Source: Streptomyces cellulosae
GTDB taxonomy: Bacteria; Actinomycetota; Actinomycetes; Streptomycetales; Streptomycetaceae
Direction: 5' to 3'
Length of the DNA: 45,239 nucleotides
NCBI RefSeq assembly: GCF_000721105.1
Contig: NZ_JOEV01000053.1
Location: 1-45,239, forward strand
In this document: piece after piece, positions 8,433-16,771 of the stretch
Layout of the letters: every line of letters begins with the position of its first letter
Position numbering within the stretch: the stretch's first letter is position 1
The notes under the pieces: model-generated
Database searches by the model: none
Seen by the model: only the letters and a program-made list of their open reading frames with translations
Told to the model about the DNA's origin: nothing
Made by a program: the position numbers and the translations under genes

Positions 8433-9689
8433 GTGCCCGCCCGCCCGGCAACCCTCAGCACCCGCTCGGCCTGGCACGACGTCCCCCGTCTCCAGGTGCG
8501 CCAGTTCGCGGCGACCGCCATGGCCGAGGCACCCGAGCTCGCCGAGGAGATCCTCCGGGAGATCCGCCGCGAGTACCCTCATCTGCCCGTCGTCCTCGAC
8601 GAGTCGGGTGAACCCATGGCCCTGGTCGGCATCCGCCGTGCCATCGAGGTCTTCGTCCAGCACCTGGAGAACTCCGACTACTCGTCGGGCCGCCCGACCG
8701 TACCGCCGGGCGTCTTCCAGGAGTTCGGCCGTGGCGAGGGCCTGGGCGGCCGCAGCCTCGACTCGCTCCAGGCGATCTACCGCATGGGCGTACGGCTGGC
8801 CTGGCGCCGTTTCGCCGACATCGGCCAGCGCGTCGAGATCCCGCCGCCCGCGATGTACGAGCTGGTGGACGCGGGCTACGAGTACCTGGACGGCCTCGTC
8901 GACCAGTCCGTACGCGGTTACGCGGAGGCGGCGGCCAGACAGGCCGGGGAACGCTTACGGCTCCAGCGCCGCCTGATGGAACTCATCTTCGCCGAGCACC
9001 ACCGGGGCGACCCGGCCGACGCCCTCACCGAACGGGCCGCCCGGATCGGCTGGCCCCTGCCCGAGAAGGTCGCGGTCGGTGTCCTGCTGCGCCCGGCACG
9101 GGAGGCGGTGGCGCCCGCGGTCGGGCAGGGCGTCCTGCTCGACATGGAGTACGAGCAGCCGCGGATGGTCGTGCCCGAGCCGGACGCCGCCGGCCGCCCC
9201 GAACTGCTGCACCGCGCCCTGGCCGGCTGGGCCGGGGCGATCGGCCCGCCGGTCCCGCTCGCCGACGCCGGCAAGTCGCTGCGCTGGGCCGAGGCGGCCG
9301 TGGGGCTGATGGAGCGGGGACTGCTTCCTGCGGGCGAGGTCCTCCACTGCACCGAGCACACCGAGGCGCTCGTCCTGCTCCAGCCGGAGGAACTCATCGA
9401 CGACCTCGCCCTGCGCTGCCTGGCCCCCCTGACCCACTGCGGCCCCACCCACGGCCGGCGCCTCGCGGAGACGTTGCTGGCCTGGCTGGAGACCAGGGGC
9501 GGCGCGCCCGAGGTGGCGGCCCGGCTGGGCGTCCACCCGCAGACCGTCCGCTACCGGCTCCGGCAGATCCGCGAGCTGTGGGGCGCCGAGATCGACGACC
9601 CGGACCGCCGCTTCGAACTCGAACTGGTGCTGCGCGCACAGCGGTTGCGGGGAACTCTGGGGCAGACCCGGGGGCGGGGAGGAACGTAG
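8433..9689 (+). CDS. PucR/CdaR-type transcriptional regulator with a TTA codon
   Basis: The 418-residue protein has an N-terminal helical domain like RsbRD/PucR sensor domains (about 20-170, EAPELAEEILREIRREYPHL), a middle GGDEF-like region and a C-terminal PucR helix-turn-helix (about 360-390, EVAARLGVHPQTVRYRLRQI). It should bind DNA and answer a metabolite or stress cue. The GTG start is set by GGGGAG that sits in the end of the small gene just upstream. Codon 175 is TTA (8955-8957), the only one in the gene, which predicts dependence on the bldA leucine tRNA. A strong hairpin terminator follows directly. The target genes are unknown; the neighbouring membrane gene and the divergent DUF3068 gene are the first candidates. 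Confidence 0.88.
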   Translation: MPARPATLSTRSAWHDVPRLQVRQFAATAMAEAPELAEEILREIRREYPHLPVVLDESGEPMALVGIRRAIEVFVQHLENSDYSSGRPTVPPGVFQEFGRGEGLGGRSLDSLQAIYRMGVRLAWRRFADIGQRVEIPPPAMYELVDAGYEYLDGLVDQSVRGYAEAAARQAGERLRLQRRLMELIFAEHHRGDPADALTERAARIGWPLPEKVAVGVLLRPAREAVAPAVGQGVLLDMEYEQPRMVVPEPDAAGRPELLHRALAGWAGAIGPPVPLADAGKSLRWAEAAVGLMERGLLPAGEVLHCTEHTEALVLLQPEELIDDLALRCLAPLTHCGPTHGRRLAETLLAWLETRGGAPEVAARLGVHPQTVRYRLRQIRELWGAEIDDPDRRFELELVLRAQRLRGTLGQTRGRGGT

Positions 9690-9736
9690 GCGGCCGGTGT
9701 GCGAGGCGTTGGTACGCGCCCCGCACACCGGCCGCC
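9689..9736. terminator. Bidirectional terminator, 15-bp perfect stem
   Basis: Arms 9689-9703 (GGCGGCCGGTGTGCG) and 9722-9736 are perfectly complementary with an 18-base loop. The hairpin overlaps the PucR stop region and serves both PucR and the convergent surface-protein gene. Confidence 0.85.
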
Positions 9737-9759
9737 GTAAGACCGCCCGGCTCAGATGA

Positions 9760-11694
9760 TCACCGGTGGTTCTGGAACCTCATCCGCAGCCGCGGCGAGA
9801 AACGGACCGCCGCGACACCCAGCGCCGCGAGGGCCGCCGCCGCGCCCAGCATCAGGCCGATGCCGCCCGCGCCGGTGCTCGCCAGGCCGCCCGAGAGCGG
9901 CGAGGTGTTGTCGCTGCCGGAGCCGCCGGTACCGGAGCCGCCGGTACCGGAGCCGCCGGTACCGGAGCCGCCCCTGTCGGTGCCGCCGGAACCGTTGCCG
10001 TCTCCCGTGCCGCCCGTGACGCCGTCGGCGGAGCCGGACGGGCTGGGGGTGGGGCTGGGGGACGCGGACGGGTCGGTCTCGACCTTCTCGACGACCTCGA
10101 CGGTGAAGGAGGCGGACGCGCCGCCGTCGACCGACGCGGTGACCGTGTACGTGCCGAGCTCGTCACCGGCGACCAGTTCCAGCGAGCTGACCTTGCCCTC
10201 GGCGTCGGTCGTCTCCCGGGAGCCCGCGTACTTGCCCTCGAACTCGGGGGAGCCCCAGCCGCCGCCCCGGACGAGGAAGTTCACGTTCACGCCGGCGGCC
10301 GGCTTGCCCTCGTCGGTCACCAGGGCCTTGAGCACCTCGGGGAAGGGCTGGCCGGGCTCGGCCTGCTGCTTGTCGCCCGCGAGGACCTCCACCCCGTTCG
10401 CCAGGTTCCTCACGTGCACGATGAAGTCCGTCGACAGGCCGCCCGGAGCTGTCGCGTGGACGGTGAAGTCGCCCTTCTTGGAGGTGAGGAGGTCGATGGC
10501 CGGCGTCTGCACGCGGCCCTGGGCGTCACTCGCCAGCACGACGGACGTCGTGTTCTCGTGGTTGCCGAAGTTCAGGCCCAGTTTCGCCGGGTCGTCGAAC
10601 GCGAACTTCACCGAGACACCCTCGACCGGCTTGCCGGCCTTGTCCCGGACCACCGCGGCCATCGGCGGGACCTCGCCACTGGGCTCGTGGGACTGCTCCA
10701 CGGGTGAGGCCGGGCTCAGTTCCGCGGGTGCGACGGCACCCTTCCACTGGATCACCACGCGGCCGTTGCCGCCGATCAGGTTGGTGCCGCCCTCGGCCAC
10801 CCCCGCGGTCTCCGGCCACGGTGACTTCGACCAGAACGGGTCGTCCTTCACGGGCGGCGTATAGCGGACACCGCTCGCCATCCGCGCGTCACTCACCCGG
10901 TCCGGGTTCGTGTAGCCGGTGCCGCCTCCGCCGCTGCCGCTGGCCCTCTCGTCCTCGGCGCCGGCACCACCGCCGCCGCCCGCGTAGCCGGCGCCGCCGC
11001 CACCACCGCCGTAACCGGCCTTGCCGCCGTCGCCGCCGCGGCCACCCGCGGTGGCGTCGGCGCCCGCGGCGCCGTTGCCGGCCCCCGCGCCACCGGTGCC
11101 CTTGTCGGCACCCTTGCCGGCGAAGCCCGACTCGGAGCCGTCCTGCCCCTTGTCGCCGCCGGCGACACCGCCGTAACCCGGGCCCGGCAGCGTGCTGCCG
11201 GAGCCGCCTCCGCCGCCGGCGATGACCAGCGCCTCGCCGCCGTCGGCGCGGATGGCGCTGCTGTTGCCGCCGGGCTTGGCGTCGCCGCCGCCGGGGGCAC
11301 CGCCGAACGCGTCGCCGAACGACTTTCCGGACTCGTATCCACCGACCGCGACCGACAGCGACTCACCGGGCGTGACCTTCAGCGTGCCCGCGGTGTACCC
11401 GCCCGCGCCGCCGTACACGCTGTGGCCGCCCCAGCCGCCCTGCCCCCACGCCCGCACGTCCAGCGTGTTCACGCCGGACGGGACCTGGAAGGCGGCCTTG
11501 GCCCCGGTGAAGTCGAACAGCCGGCAGCCCGTGAAGCCCGCCGTCGGCGCGCACGGGCTGCCCGCCGCCGCTGTACCGGCCGCCGCCGCGGGCACCGCCG
11601 CCCAGCTGCCCCCGGCGCCCAGCGCCACCAGGGCGACCGTCGCCGCACCACGTCTGAGACGGACACGCCGTAACTCAAGAAGATCCCGCATCAT
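9760..11694 (-). CDS. Secreted glycine-rich, Ig-like surface protein with class E sortase signal
   Basis: The 644-residue protein has a signal peptide (basic RRVRLRRG, then a hydrophobic run ending AAAAG near residue 40), a glycine-rich domain (about 60-320), two Ig/Big_1-like beta domains (about 340-560) with AVVRDKAGKPVEGVSVKF and ALVTDEGKPAAGVNVNF, and a low-complexity Ser-Pro/Gly-Thr linker. A sorting signal closes it: LASTG at 604-608, a hydrophobic helix and a basic tail. LAxTG is the class E sortase form used by Streptomyces. The start is the first of two ATGs, six bases after GGAG; the upstream frame overlaps regulatory DNA. Codon 8 is TTA (11671-11673), predicting bldA control, which suits a protein of aerial growth. 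It is divergent from the IclR gene. Confidence 0.82.
   Translation of the reverse strand: MMRDLLELRRVRLRRGAATVALVALGAGGSWAAVPAAAAGTAAAGSPCAPTAGFTGCRLFDFTGAKAAFQVPSGVNTLDVRAWGQGGWGGHSVYGGAGGYTAGTLKVTPGESLSVAVGGYESGKSFGDAFGGAPGGGDAKPGGNSSAIRADGGEALVIAGGGGGSGSTLPGPGYGGVAGGDKGQDGSESGFAGKGADKGTGGAGAGNGAAGADATAGGRGGDGGKAGYGGGGGGAGYAGGGGGAGAEDERASGSGGGGTGYTNPDRVSDARMASGVRYTPPVKDDPFWSKSPWPETAGVAEGGTNLIGGNGRVVIQWKGAVAPAELSPASPVEQSHEPSGEVPPMAAVVRDKAGKPVEGVSVKFAFDDPAKLGLNFGNHENTTSVVLASDAQGRVQTPAIDLLTSKKGDFTVHATAPGGLSTDFIVHVRNLANGVEVLAGDKQQAEPGQPFPEVLKALVTDEGKPAAGVNVNFLVRGGGWGSPEFEGKYAGSRETTDAEGKVSSLELVAGDELGTYTVTASVDGGASASFTVEVVEKVETDPSASPSPTPSPSGSADGVTGGTGDGNGSGGTDRGGSGTGGSGTGGSGTGGSGSDNTSPLSGGLASTGAGGIGLMLGAAAALAALGVAAVRFSPRLRMRFQNHR
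9919..9972. repeat. Perfect 15-bp tandem repeat, 3.6 units
   Basis: The unit GGAGCCGCCGGTACC is repeated exactly three times plus nine bases. It encodes the GGSGT linker before the sorting signal and keeps the frame, so unit number could vary between strains. Confidence 0.9.
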
Positions 11695-11774
11695 CAACCA
11701 CTCCACAGCTCGACAGCTCGGGCCAGCTCCCCCAAGGAGCTCAGAAAGGTGAGCAAAGAACGTCACCATTTCTC

Positions 11775-11815
11775 CACAGGTAGGACCCCGGAGCGGAGAA
11801 AAGGTTGTACCTGTG
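11775..11815. promoter_or_regulatory. Inverted repeat in the surface-protein leader
   Basis: CACAGGTA (11775-11782) and TACCTGTG (11808-11815) are perfect arms 25 bases apart, upstream of the surface-protein start. They could be an operator pair or an RNA stem in its leader. Confidence 0.4.
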
Positions 11816-11840
11816 AGGCGGAAGTGACAGCGCACGCCCA

Positions 11841-11906
11841 TTGCCCGGGCAAACGCTCTATGACTAGCCTGTGTTCGTCATGCCGATCGTCTGTTGAAAT
11901 TTCGAA
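11841..11906 (+). promoter_or_regulatory. IclR promoter with palindromic operator candidates
   Basis: TTGCCC (11841-11846), an 18-base spacer and TAGCCT (11865-11870) form a plausible promoter. The -35 box is half of a perfect 12-bp palindrome TTGCCCGGGCAA (11841-11852). Downstream, TTGAAATTTCGAA (11894-11906) centres on the perfect GAAATTTC, which recalls IclR-family operators built on GGAAAT/ATTTCC. Autoregulation is likely. Confidence 0.5.
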
Positions 11907-11942
11907 CGCAGACGCCTTAGCCGCAAAGGGAGGGGGCCGGTC

Positions 11943-12716
11943 GTGGGACGCTTGGTACCTGCCGTGACCCGGGCTCTCGACATTCTCGAGCTCTTTCTCG
12001 ACGGGGACGGAACGCTGTCCGCCCCCGACATCGTGCGCCGGCTGCAGCTGCCGCGCACCACCGTGCACGAGCTGGTCACCACGCTCGCCGCCCGGTCGTA
12101 CATCGTGCAGGTGCCCGGCCAGCCCGGCCGCTACCGGCTCGGGGTGCGCCCCTATCAGCTGGGCAGCCGGTACTCCGAGCAGCTCGACCTCGCCGCCGAG
12201 GGCCAGCACGTCGCCCGCTCCGTCGCCGAGACCTGCGACGAGACCGTGCACGTGGCGATCCTGGAGGGCACCGACGTCATCTACATCGCCAAGGTCGACT
12301 CCACACACGCCGTACGGATGGTCTCCGCGGCCGGGCGCCGGCTGCCCGCCCACTGCACCTCCGTCGGCAAGATGCTGCTGGCATCCCTTCCCGATCACGA
12401 ACTCACCGCGCGCATGCCGGACGCCGCCGACCTGATCGCGATGACACCCAACAGCATCACCGACCCGGACGCCCTGCGCGAGGCCCTGGCCGAGATCCGG
12501 CGGCGCGGGATCGCGGTGGAGAACCGTGAGTCCAACCCGGACGTCTCCTGCGTGGCCGCGCCGGTGCAGGACCGCACCGGCCGGGTCGTCGCCGCGCTGT
12601 CCATCTCGGTGCCCATGATCCGCTGGAGCGACGAGCGCCGCGTCGAGCTGGAGCAGCTCGCCGCCAAGGGTGCCGCCGAACTGTCGGAGCGTCTCGGATA
12701 CCGGAGCGTGGCATGA
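11943..12716 (+). CDS. IclR-family transcriptional regulator
   Basis: The 257-residue protein has the IclR winged helix (about 5-65, VTRALDILELF... with recognition helix LPRTTVHELVTTL) and the C-terminal GAF-like effector domain (about 80-250). Typical elements include DETVHVAILEG, LPAHCTSVGKMLLA and the closing SISVP segment. The GTG start is preceded by GGGAGGGG. The stop overlaps the ATG of the SMP-30 gene, so regulator and enzyme are made together, and the effector is probably a sugar lactone or sugar acid handled by that enzyme. Such regulators commonly repress or activate the linked catabolic gene. No further pathway genes follow, so targets elsewhere are expected. Confidence 0.92.
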   Translation: MGRLVPAVTRALDILELFLDGDGTLSAPDIVRRLQLPRTTVHELVTTLAARSYIVQVPGQPGRYRLGVRPYQLGSRYSEQLDLAAEGQHVARSVAETCDETVHVAILEGTDVIYIAKVDSTHAVRMVSAAGRRLPAHCTSVGKMLLASLPDHELTARMPDAADLIAMTPNSITDPDALREALAEIRRRGIAVENRESNPDVSCVAAPVQDRTGRVVAALSISVPMIRWSDERRVELEQLAAKGAAELSERLGYRSVA

Positions 12717-13561
12717 CGTACACCTACGAGGTGGCGGTACGGGCGGAGGCGACCCTCGGCGAGGGCCCCACCTGGGACGCGGCGGCCGGACGGCTGCTCT
12801 GGATCGACATCCTCGGCTCGCGGATCCACACGTACGACCCGGTCTCCGGCCGTCGGACGACCCGCACCACCGAGCAGCACGTCGGCGCGGTCAAGCCGCG
12901 CGCGGGCGGCGGCCTGGTCCTCAACCTCCGGGACGGTGTCGGCCTGCTCGACCCCGACGACACCTTCCGCTGGCTGCGCCACGAGCCGGTCCCCGGCCGC
13001 CGCGCCAACGACGCCGCGGTCGCCCCCGACGGCTCCCTGTGGGCCGGCACCATGCGCTACGACGAGGCACCCGGCGGCGGCACGCTGTCCCGGATCACCG
13101 GCGACGGCACGGCCGACGTCGTCCTCGACGACGTGGCGGTCAGCAACGGCACGGGCTGGAGCCCCGACGGCCGCCTCATGTACTACATCGACTCCCCGAC
13201 CCGCCGCGTCGACGTCTTCGACTTCGAGAACGGCCGGGCCCTGGGCCGCCGCCCGCTGGTCGAGATCGAGGACGGGGCCGGCTTCCCCGACGGTCTCACC
13301 GTCGACGCCGACGGCTGTGTGTGGGTGGCGCTGTGGGACGGGGCGGCGGTGCGCCGCTACACGCCCGGCGGCGAGCTGGACAGGGTCGTCGGGCTACCGA
13401 CACCCCGGGTGACCGCGTGCGCGTTCGCAGGCGCGGATCTGACGGACCTGTACATCACGACGGCCCGGGTGGGCCTTCCCTCGCCGGATCCGGTGGCGGG
13501 GTCGTTGCTGGTGGTGCGGGGGGCCGGGAAGGGGCTGACGCAGCCCGCGTTCGCCGGTTAG
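12713..13561 (+). CDS. SMP-30/gluconolactonase/LRE family protein
   Basis: The 282-residue protein is a six-bladed propeller of the SMP-30 type. Family hallmarks are LGEGPTWD with the metal-binding Glu (about residue 17), PGRRANDAAVAPDG with the metal-binding Asn, DVAVSNGTGWSPDG and GFPDGLTVDADG with the metal-binding Asp. The expected reaction is hydrolysis of a sugar gamma- or delta-lactone to the sugar acid using a divalent metal, in the cytoplasm, since no signal peptide is present. It is translationally coupled to the IclR gene (ATGA). Candidate substrates are arabino-, galactono- or gluconolactone; the sugar-use genes further along make the first two attractive, but that is inference. 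Confidence 0.9.
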   Translation: MTYTYEVAVRAEATLGEGPTWDAAAGRLLWIDILGSRIHTYDPVSGRRTTRTTEQHVGAVKPRAGGGLVLNLRDGVGLLDPDDTFRWLRHEPVPGRRANDAAVAPDGSLWAGTMRYDEAPGGGTLSRITGDGTADVVLDDVAVSNGTGWSPDGRLMYYIDSPTRRVDVFDFENGRALGRRPLVEIEDGAGFPDGLTVDADGCVWVALWDGAAVRRYTPGGELDRVVGLPTPRVTACAFAGADLTDLYITTARVGLPSPDPVAGSLLVVRGAGKGLTQPAFAG

Positions 13562-13614
13562 CGGCACCCCCGCAAGCGCGGGCGAGCGCCCCCGCCCCGG
13601 TCCCGGTCCAGGTT

Positions 13615-15012
13615 CTACACGCTCGCCCGCTCCAGCCCCCGCAGAACCCCCCGCTCCTCCGCGGTCAACGGCGGCCCCTCCAACGGAGGCAGCAGCGCCC
13701 CGTTCAGCACCGCCAGCAACGTCGCCGGATGCAGCAACCGCTCCGGACCCGCCGTAAGACTCGTCACGTCCCACAGCGCCGAAGCCGCCCGGTACGACCC
13801 CGTCGCCGCCTTCGTCAGTCGCCGCGAGTACCGCGTCACCAGCCGGTCCGCCGCGTTCGGCCGCCCGCCCCGCGTCTGCGGGTACCAGACGTCCTGCCCC
13901 ACAGCCATGGCCCACGCCGCGTCCACCGACCGCGCCGCCCCCCGCTGCACCCGCCGTGCCAGCCCGGGCGCCCCCAGCCCGCTCCGGCGGACCTCCTCGC
14001 CCAGGAACCGGGCCCCGAGCGCGGCCACCGACATGCCCTGCCCGTACGCCGGGTTGTACGTGGCCAGCGCGTCACCCAGGACGACGAGACCCTCGGGCCA
14101 GTCGCCTGCCTTCTCCAGGTACCGCCGGGCGTTGTGCGTGCTGCGGCTGATGTGTACGTCGGTCAGTGGCTCCGCGCCGGAGATGAGCTGCCCGACGATC
14201 GGGTGCGGCAGGTCGAGGATGTACCGCAGGAAGCCCTCCGGGTCGGCCGGTGGCTCACCGCCCCGGGTGCCGGCGAGGCTGACCATCCACCGGCCGCCCT
14301 CGATGGGCATCACCATCCCGCTGCGTCCCGGGCGGTTCGCGTACGGATCGGCCTGCACGACGGTCAGGGGGAACCGCTCGGCGCCCTCGGGCACCCGGTA
14401 GACGCGGGTCGCGTTGACGAGCCCGGAGTCCACGGTCCGCTCGTGGATGCCGGTGACGCCGAGGCGCTCCAGCCAGTGCGCGACCCGTGAGCCGCGGCCA
14501 CTGGCGTCGACGACGAAATCGGCGTGAAGCTCCGTGTCCTCACCGCCAGTTGACAGTCGTACGCCGGTGACCCGCCCGTCCCGTCCGGTCAGTTCGAGGA
14601 CCTGTGCCTGGCGCAGCTCGACCTGCGTGTGGTCCAGCACGGCCGTGCGGACCGTCCAGTCCAGCAACGCCCGGCTGCACGCGAGCATATGGGGACCGTC
14701 GTGCCGCCAGCGGCGGAACCAGCCCTCCGGGGTGAGCGCCACCATGCCGGAGCCGAGGGGTATGTCGTGGGCGCCGGCGGCGAGCAGATGCCGGCGCATG
14801 CTCACACCGGGCACCACGTTTTCCATGGCGGCGAGACCGCCCGCCATCAGCAGATGCGCGTGCCGGCCCTGGGGGAGGCCCTTGCGGTGGTCGGGTCCGT
14901 CGGGCAGGTCGTCGCGGTCCAGGACGATCACTTCGTCCGCGGCACCGGACAGCGCCGCCGCGGCCAGCATGCCGGCCAGGCCGGCACCGATGACGACAGC
15001 TCTCCGCGTCAT
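13615..15012 (-). CDS. FAD-dependent monooxygenase/oxidoreductase
   Basis: The 465-residue protein starts with a dinucleotide fold (AVVIGAGLAGMLAAAAL, residues 5-21) and carries the second FAD motif GLVVLGDALATYNPAYGQG (about 310-330), as in group A flavin monooxygenases and geranylgeranyl-reductase-like enzymes. DASGRGSRVAHWL in the middle also fits. Best guess is hydroxylation or reduction of a hydrophobic small molecule; the substrate is unknown. ATG at 15010-15012 has GGAGG eight bases upstream, so the longer open frame is rejected. It converges with the SMP-30 gene across 53 bp, and no strong terminator is visible there. The C-terminal 120 residues are Ala/Leu-rich helices without a motif I recognise. 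Confidence 0.85.
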   Translation of the reverse strand: MTRRAVVIGAGLAGMLAAAALSGAADEVIVLDRDDLPDGPDHRKGLPQGRHAHLLMAGGLAAMENVVPGVSMRRHLLAAGAHDIPLGSGMVALTPEGWFRRWRHDGPHMLACSRALLDWTVRTAVLDHTQVELRQAQVLELTGRDGRVTGVRLSTGGEDTELHADFVVDASGRGSRVAHWLERLGVTGIHERTVDSGLVNATRVYRVPEGAERFPLTVVQADPYANRPGRSGMVMPIEGGRWMVSLAGTRGGEPPADPEGFLRYILDLPHPIVGQLISGAEPLTDVHISRSTHNARRYLEKAGDWPEGLVVLGDALATYNPAYGQGMSVAALGARFLGEEVRRSGLGAPGLARRVQRGAARSVDAAWAMAVGQDVWYPQTRGGRPNAADRLVTRYSRRLTKAATGSYRAASALWDVTSLTAGPERLLHPATLLAVLNGALLPPLEGPPLTAEERGVLRGLERASV

Positions 15013-15180
15013 GGAGCTCCTCCAGTTCAGCCAGGGGTCTTCAACTGCTGGTTCTCGAAGTGAGGTAGTGAGCCTAACCATGGATGGGCGGAAGCTCGCC
15101 GTCCGGTGGCCGGCCGGAGCGGGTACAGACGCGTCGGCGTCGGCACCGCGCACGCGGTGCGGCACGGACGCCGGCGCTCG

Positions 15181-16452
15181 TCACGGTGGCCGCACGCGGC
15201 CTGCCAGCCTGCGGCCCCAAGCCTGGCCGGGCGCTTCGACGCAACGGTGGGTCAGCAGGCACAGAGGCAACAGCACGGCGAAGAAGGCCACTTCGAGCGC
15301 GGGATCGTCCTGCCGCCGTCGGCCGATCGTGCTGTCGATCACCGCCAGCAGCACCGGATGCACCAGATAGATCGAGTAGCTGATGGTTCCCAGTCCGGTC
15401 CATATCCGAGGTATGCGCCGGTGGCGCGACAACAGTGCGGCACCGAAGGTGAGTACGGCCAGCAGGAACGCGGCGATCCAGCCGCGCCGTGTGAAGTGGT
15501 CGCCGTCGCCGTACCAGTACGCACTCCCCACGGCACAGGCGACCACCATGACGGCAGTGCCGGCCGCACGGAGCCAGGTGCTCTGACCGTTCTCGGCACG
15601 GTGGACGGCGGTGCCGAGGAACATCACGGCGAGGATCACCAGGCCCTCCCACAGCGGGACCGTGCCGTTGAACGAGACCAGGACGAGCGCCAGCACCCCG
15701 CCCAACACACCGCCGAGCCGCCGGAGTACAGGTGACCTGGCGCTCGCACAGCAGATGGCGACCCCCATGGCGATCGAGGCAGACACGATCAGCGGGACGG
15801 TGCCGACCAGACCGGACAAGGCAGAGGCCGGCAGCACCACTCCTGCCGTCACGCTCACGGCGGCGAGGGCGGCCGAGCCGACCGCGACCGTCGCGGACCG
15901 CTGGTGCAGGCGGACCGTGAACAGAGCGACGACCAGCAGGTAGAAGGCCATCTCGTAGGAGAGCGTCCACAGGACGAGAAGGAGACTGGGTGTCCCCAGC
16001 AACTCCTGGAGCATGGTGGCGTGGGCGACAGCCACACTGGCAGCGCCCTGCTGACCGAAGTCACGCAACTCCACCACGCCCAAGAGATGGGCGGCAAGGA
16101 GCACAGCGACGACAGCCGCCCACAGCGGGTACACACGGAAGACCCGTCCGATCCAGAACGTCCGGACGCAGCCCCGGCGCTCCAGCGACGCCGGGATGAT
16201 GTAGCCGCTCACCAGGAAGAACACCATGATGCCGTAGCGGCTGGTGTTGAACTGCGGCATCACCTCCCGCCGGAAGTCCGCCATGAAGGTGTACGACGAG
16301 TGGTCGAACACCACGACGAGTGCGGCGATGCCCCGCAACGCGTCCAGCCAGCCCACCCGCGCCGGACCGGCCGACGCGAGGGCGGTCAGTAATCGCGACA
16401 GGGCGGAGCGCGGATGCGCCGGTGAAGCAGGGCCGAGGGGTGGCGATTTCAT
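15181..16452 (-). CDS. Acyltransferase family 3 (OafA/YrhL-like) membrane protein with a TTA codon
   Basis: The 423-residue protein opens with a cytoplasmic leader and the family's first motif WLDALRGIAALVVVFDH (about 35-51, with the conserved R and H). About ten membrane helices follow, with the typical ISYSIYLVHPVLL near residue 366. The family moves acyl groups from acyl-CoA to sugars, antibiotics or wall polymers across the membrane. Codon 21 is TTA (16390-16392), predicting bldA dependence. The ribosome site is weak: AAGGGG lies about 14 bases upstream. The gene is divergent from the STAND/WD40 gene over a 319-bp region holding an 11-bp inverted repeat, and both genes have an early TTA codon. 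Confidence 0.88.
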   Translation of the reverse strand: MKSPPLGPASPAHPRSALSRLLTALASAGPARVGWLDALRGIAALVVVFDHSSYTFMADFRREVMPQFNTSRYGIMVFFLVSGYIIPASLERRGCVRTFWIGRVFRVYPLWAAVVAVLLAAHLLGVVELRDFGQQGAASVAVAHATMLQELLGTPSLLLVLWTLSYEMAFYLLVVALFTVRLHQRSATVAVGSAALAAVSVTAGVVLPASALSGLVGTVPLIVSASIAMGVAICCASARSPVLRRLGGVLGGVLALVLVSFNGTVPLWEGLVILAVMFLGTAVHRAENGQSTWLRAAGTAVMVVACAVGSAYWYGDGDHFTRRGWIAAFLLAVLTFGAALLSRHRRIPRIWTGLGTISYSIYLVHPVLLAVIDSTIGRRRQDDPALEVAFFAVLLPLCLLTHRCVEAPGQAWGRRLAGRVRPP

Positions 16453-16771
16453 GCGGAGGCAGAGTCCCCTTCGATGAGGTGTCCGTTGGCTGTCGAGAGG
16501 CGGGTGCCGACGCGGCCCGCCAAGGGCGACGCGGACCGGCCGGGTGCGCTCGCGGGCCGCCCTGCCGACCGCCGACGACCAGCAGGGCGTTCCCCGCAGA
16601 GCGGCCCCCCGGCGCCGCTCACCTCACCGAGTTCAGCGGCTGCGGCATTGTTCGGCAGTACCGTTCTGGCGGCCGAACAATGAAACGGTCGTGCGACCCT
16701 TTCGGCTGTCATCGAGGTGCGTGCGCGGATCGGCCGCGCGCTCTGATCCAGGGCGGCTGGAGGGGGAAGGT
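16453..16771. other. 319-bp divergent intergenic region with an 11-bp inverted repeat
   Basis: The region separates the acyltransferase-3 and STAND/WD40 starts. CATTGTTCGGC (16646-16656) and GCCGAACAATG (16672-16682) are perfect inverted arms with 15 bases between, and this is the least GC-rich patch of the region. That fits an operator or promoter hub for both genes. No RNA gene or supported small ORF is seen. Confidence 0.55.
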
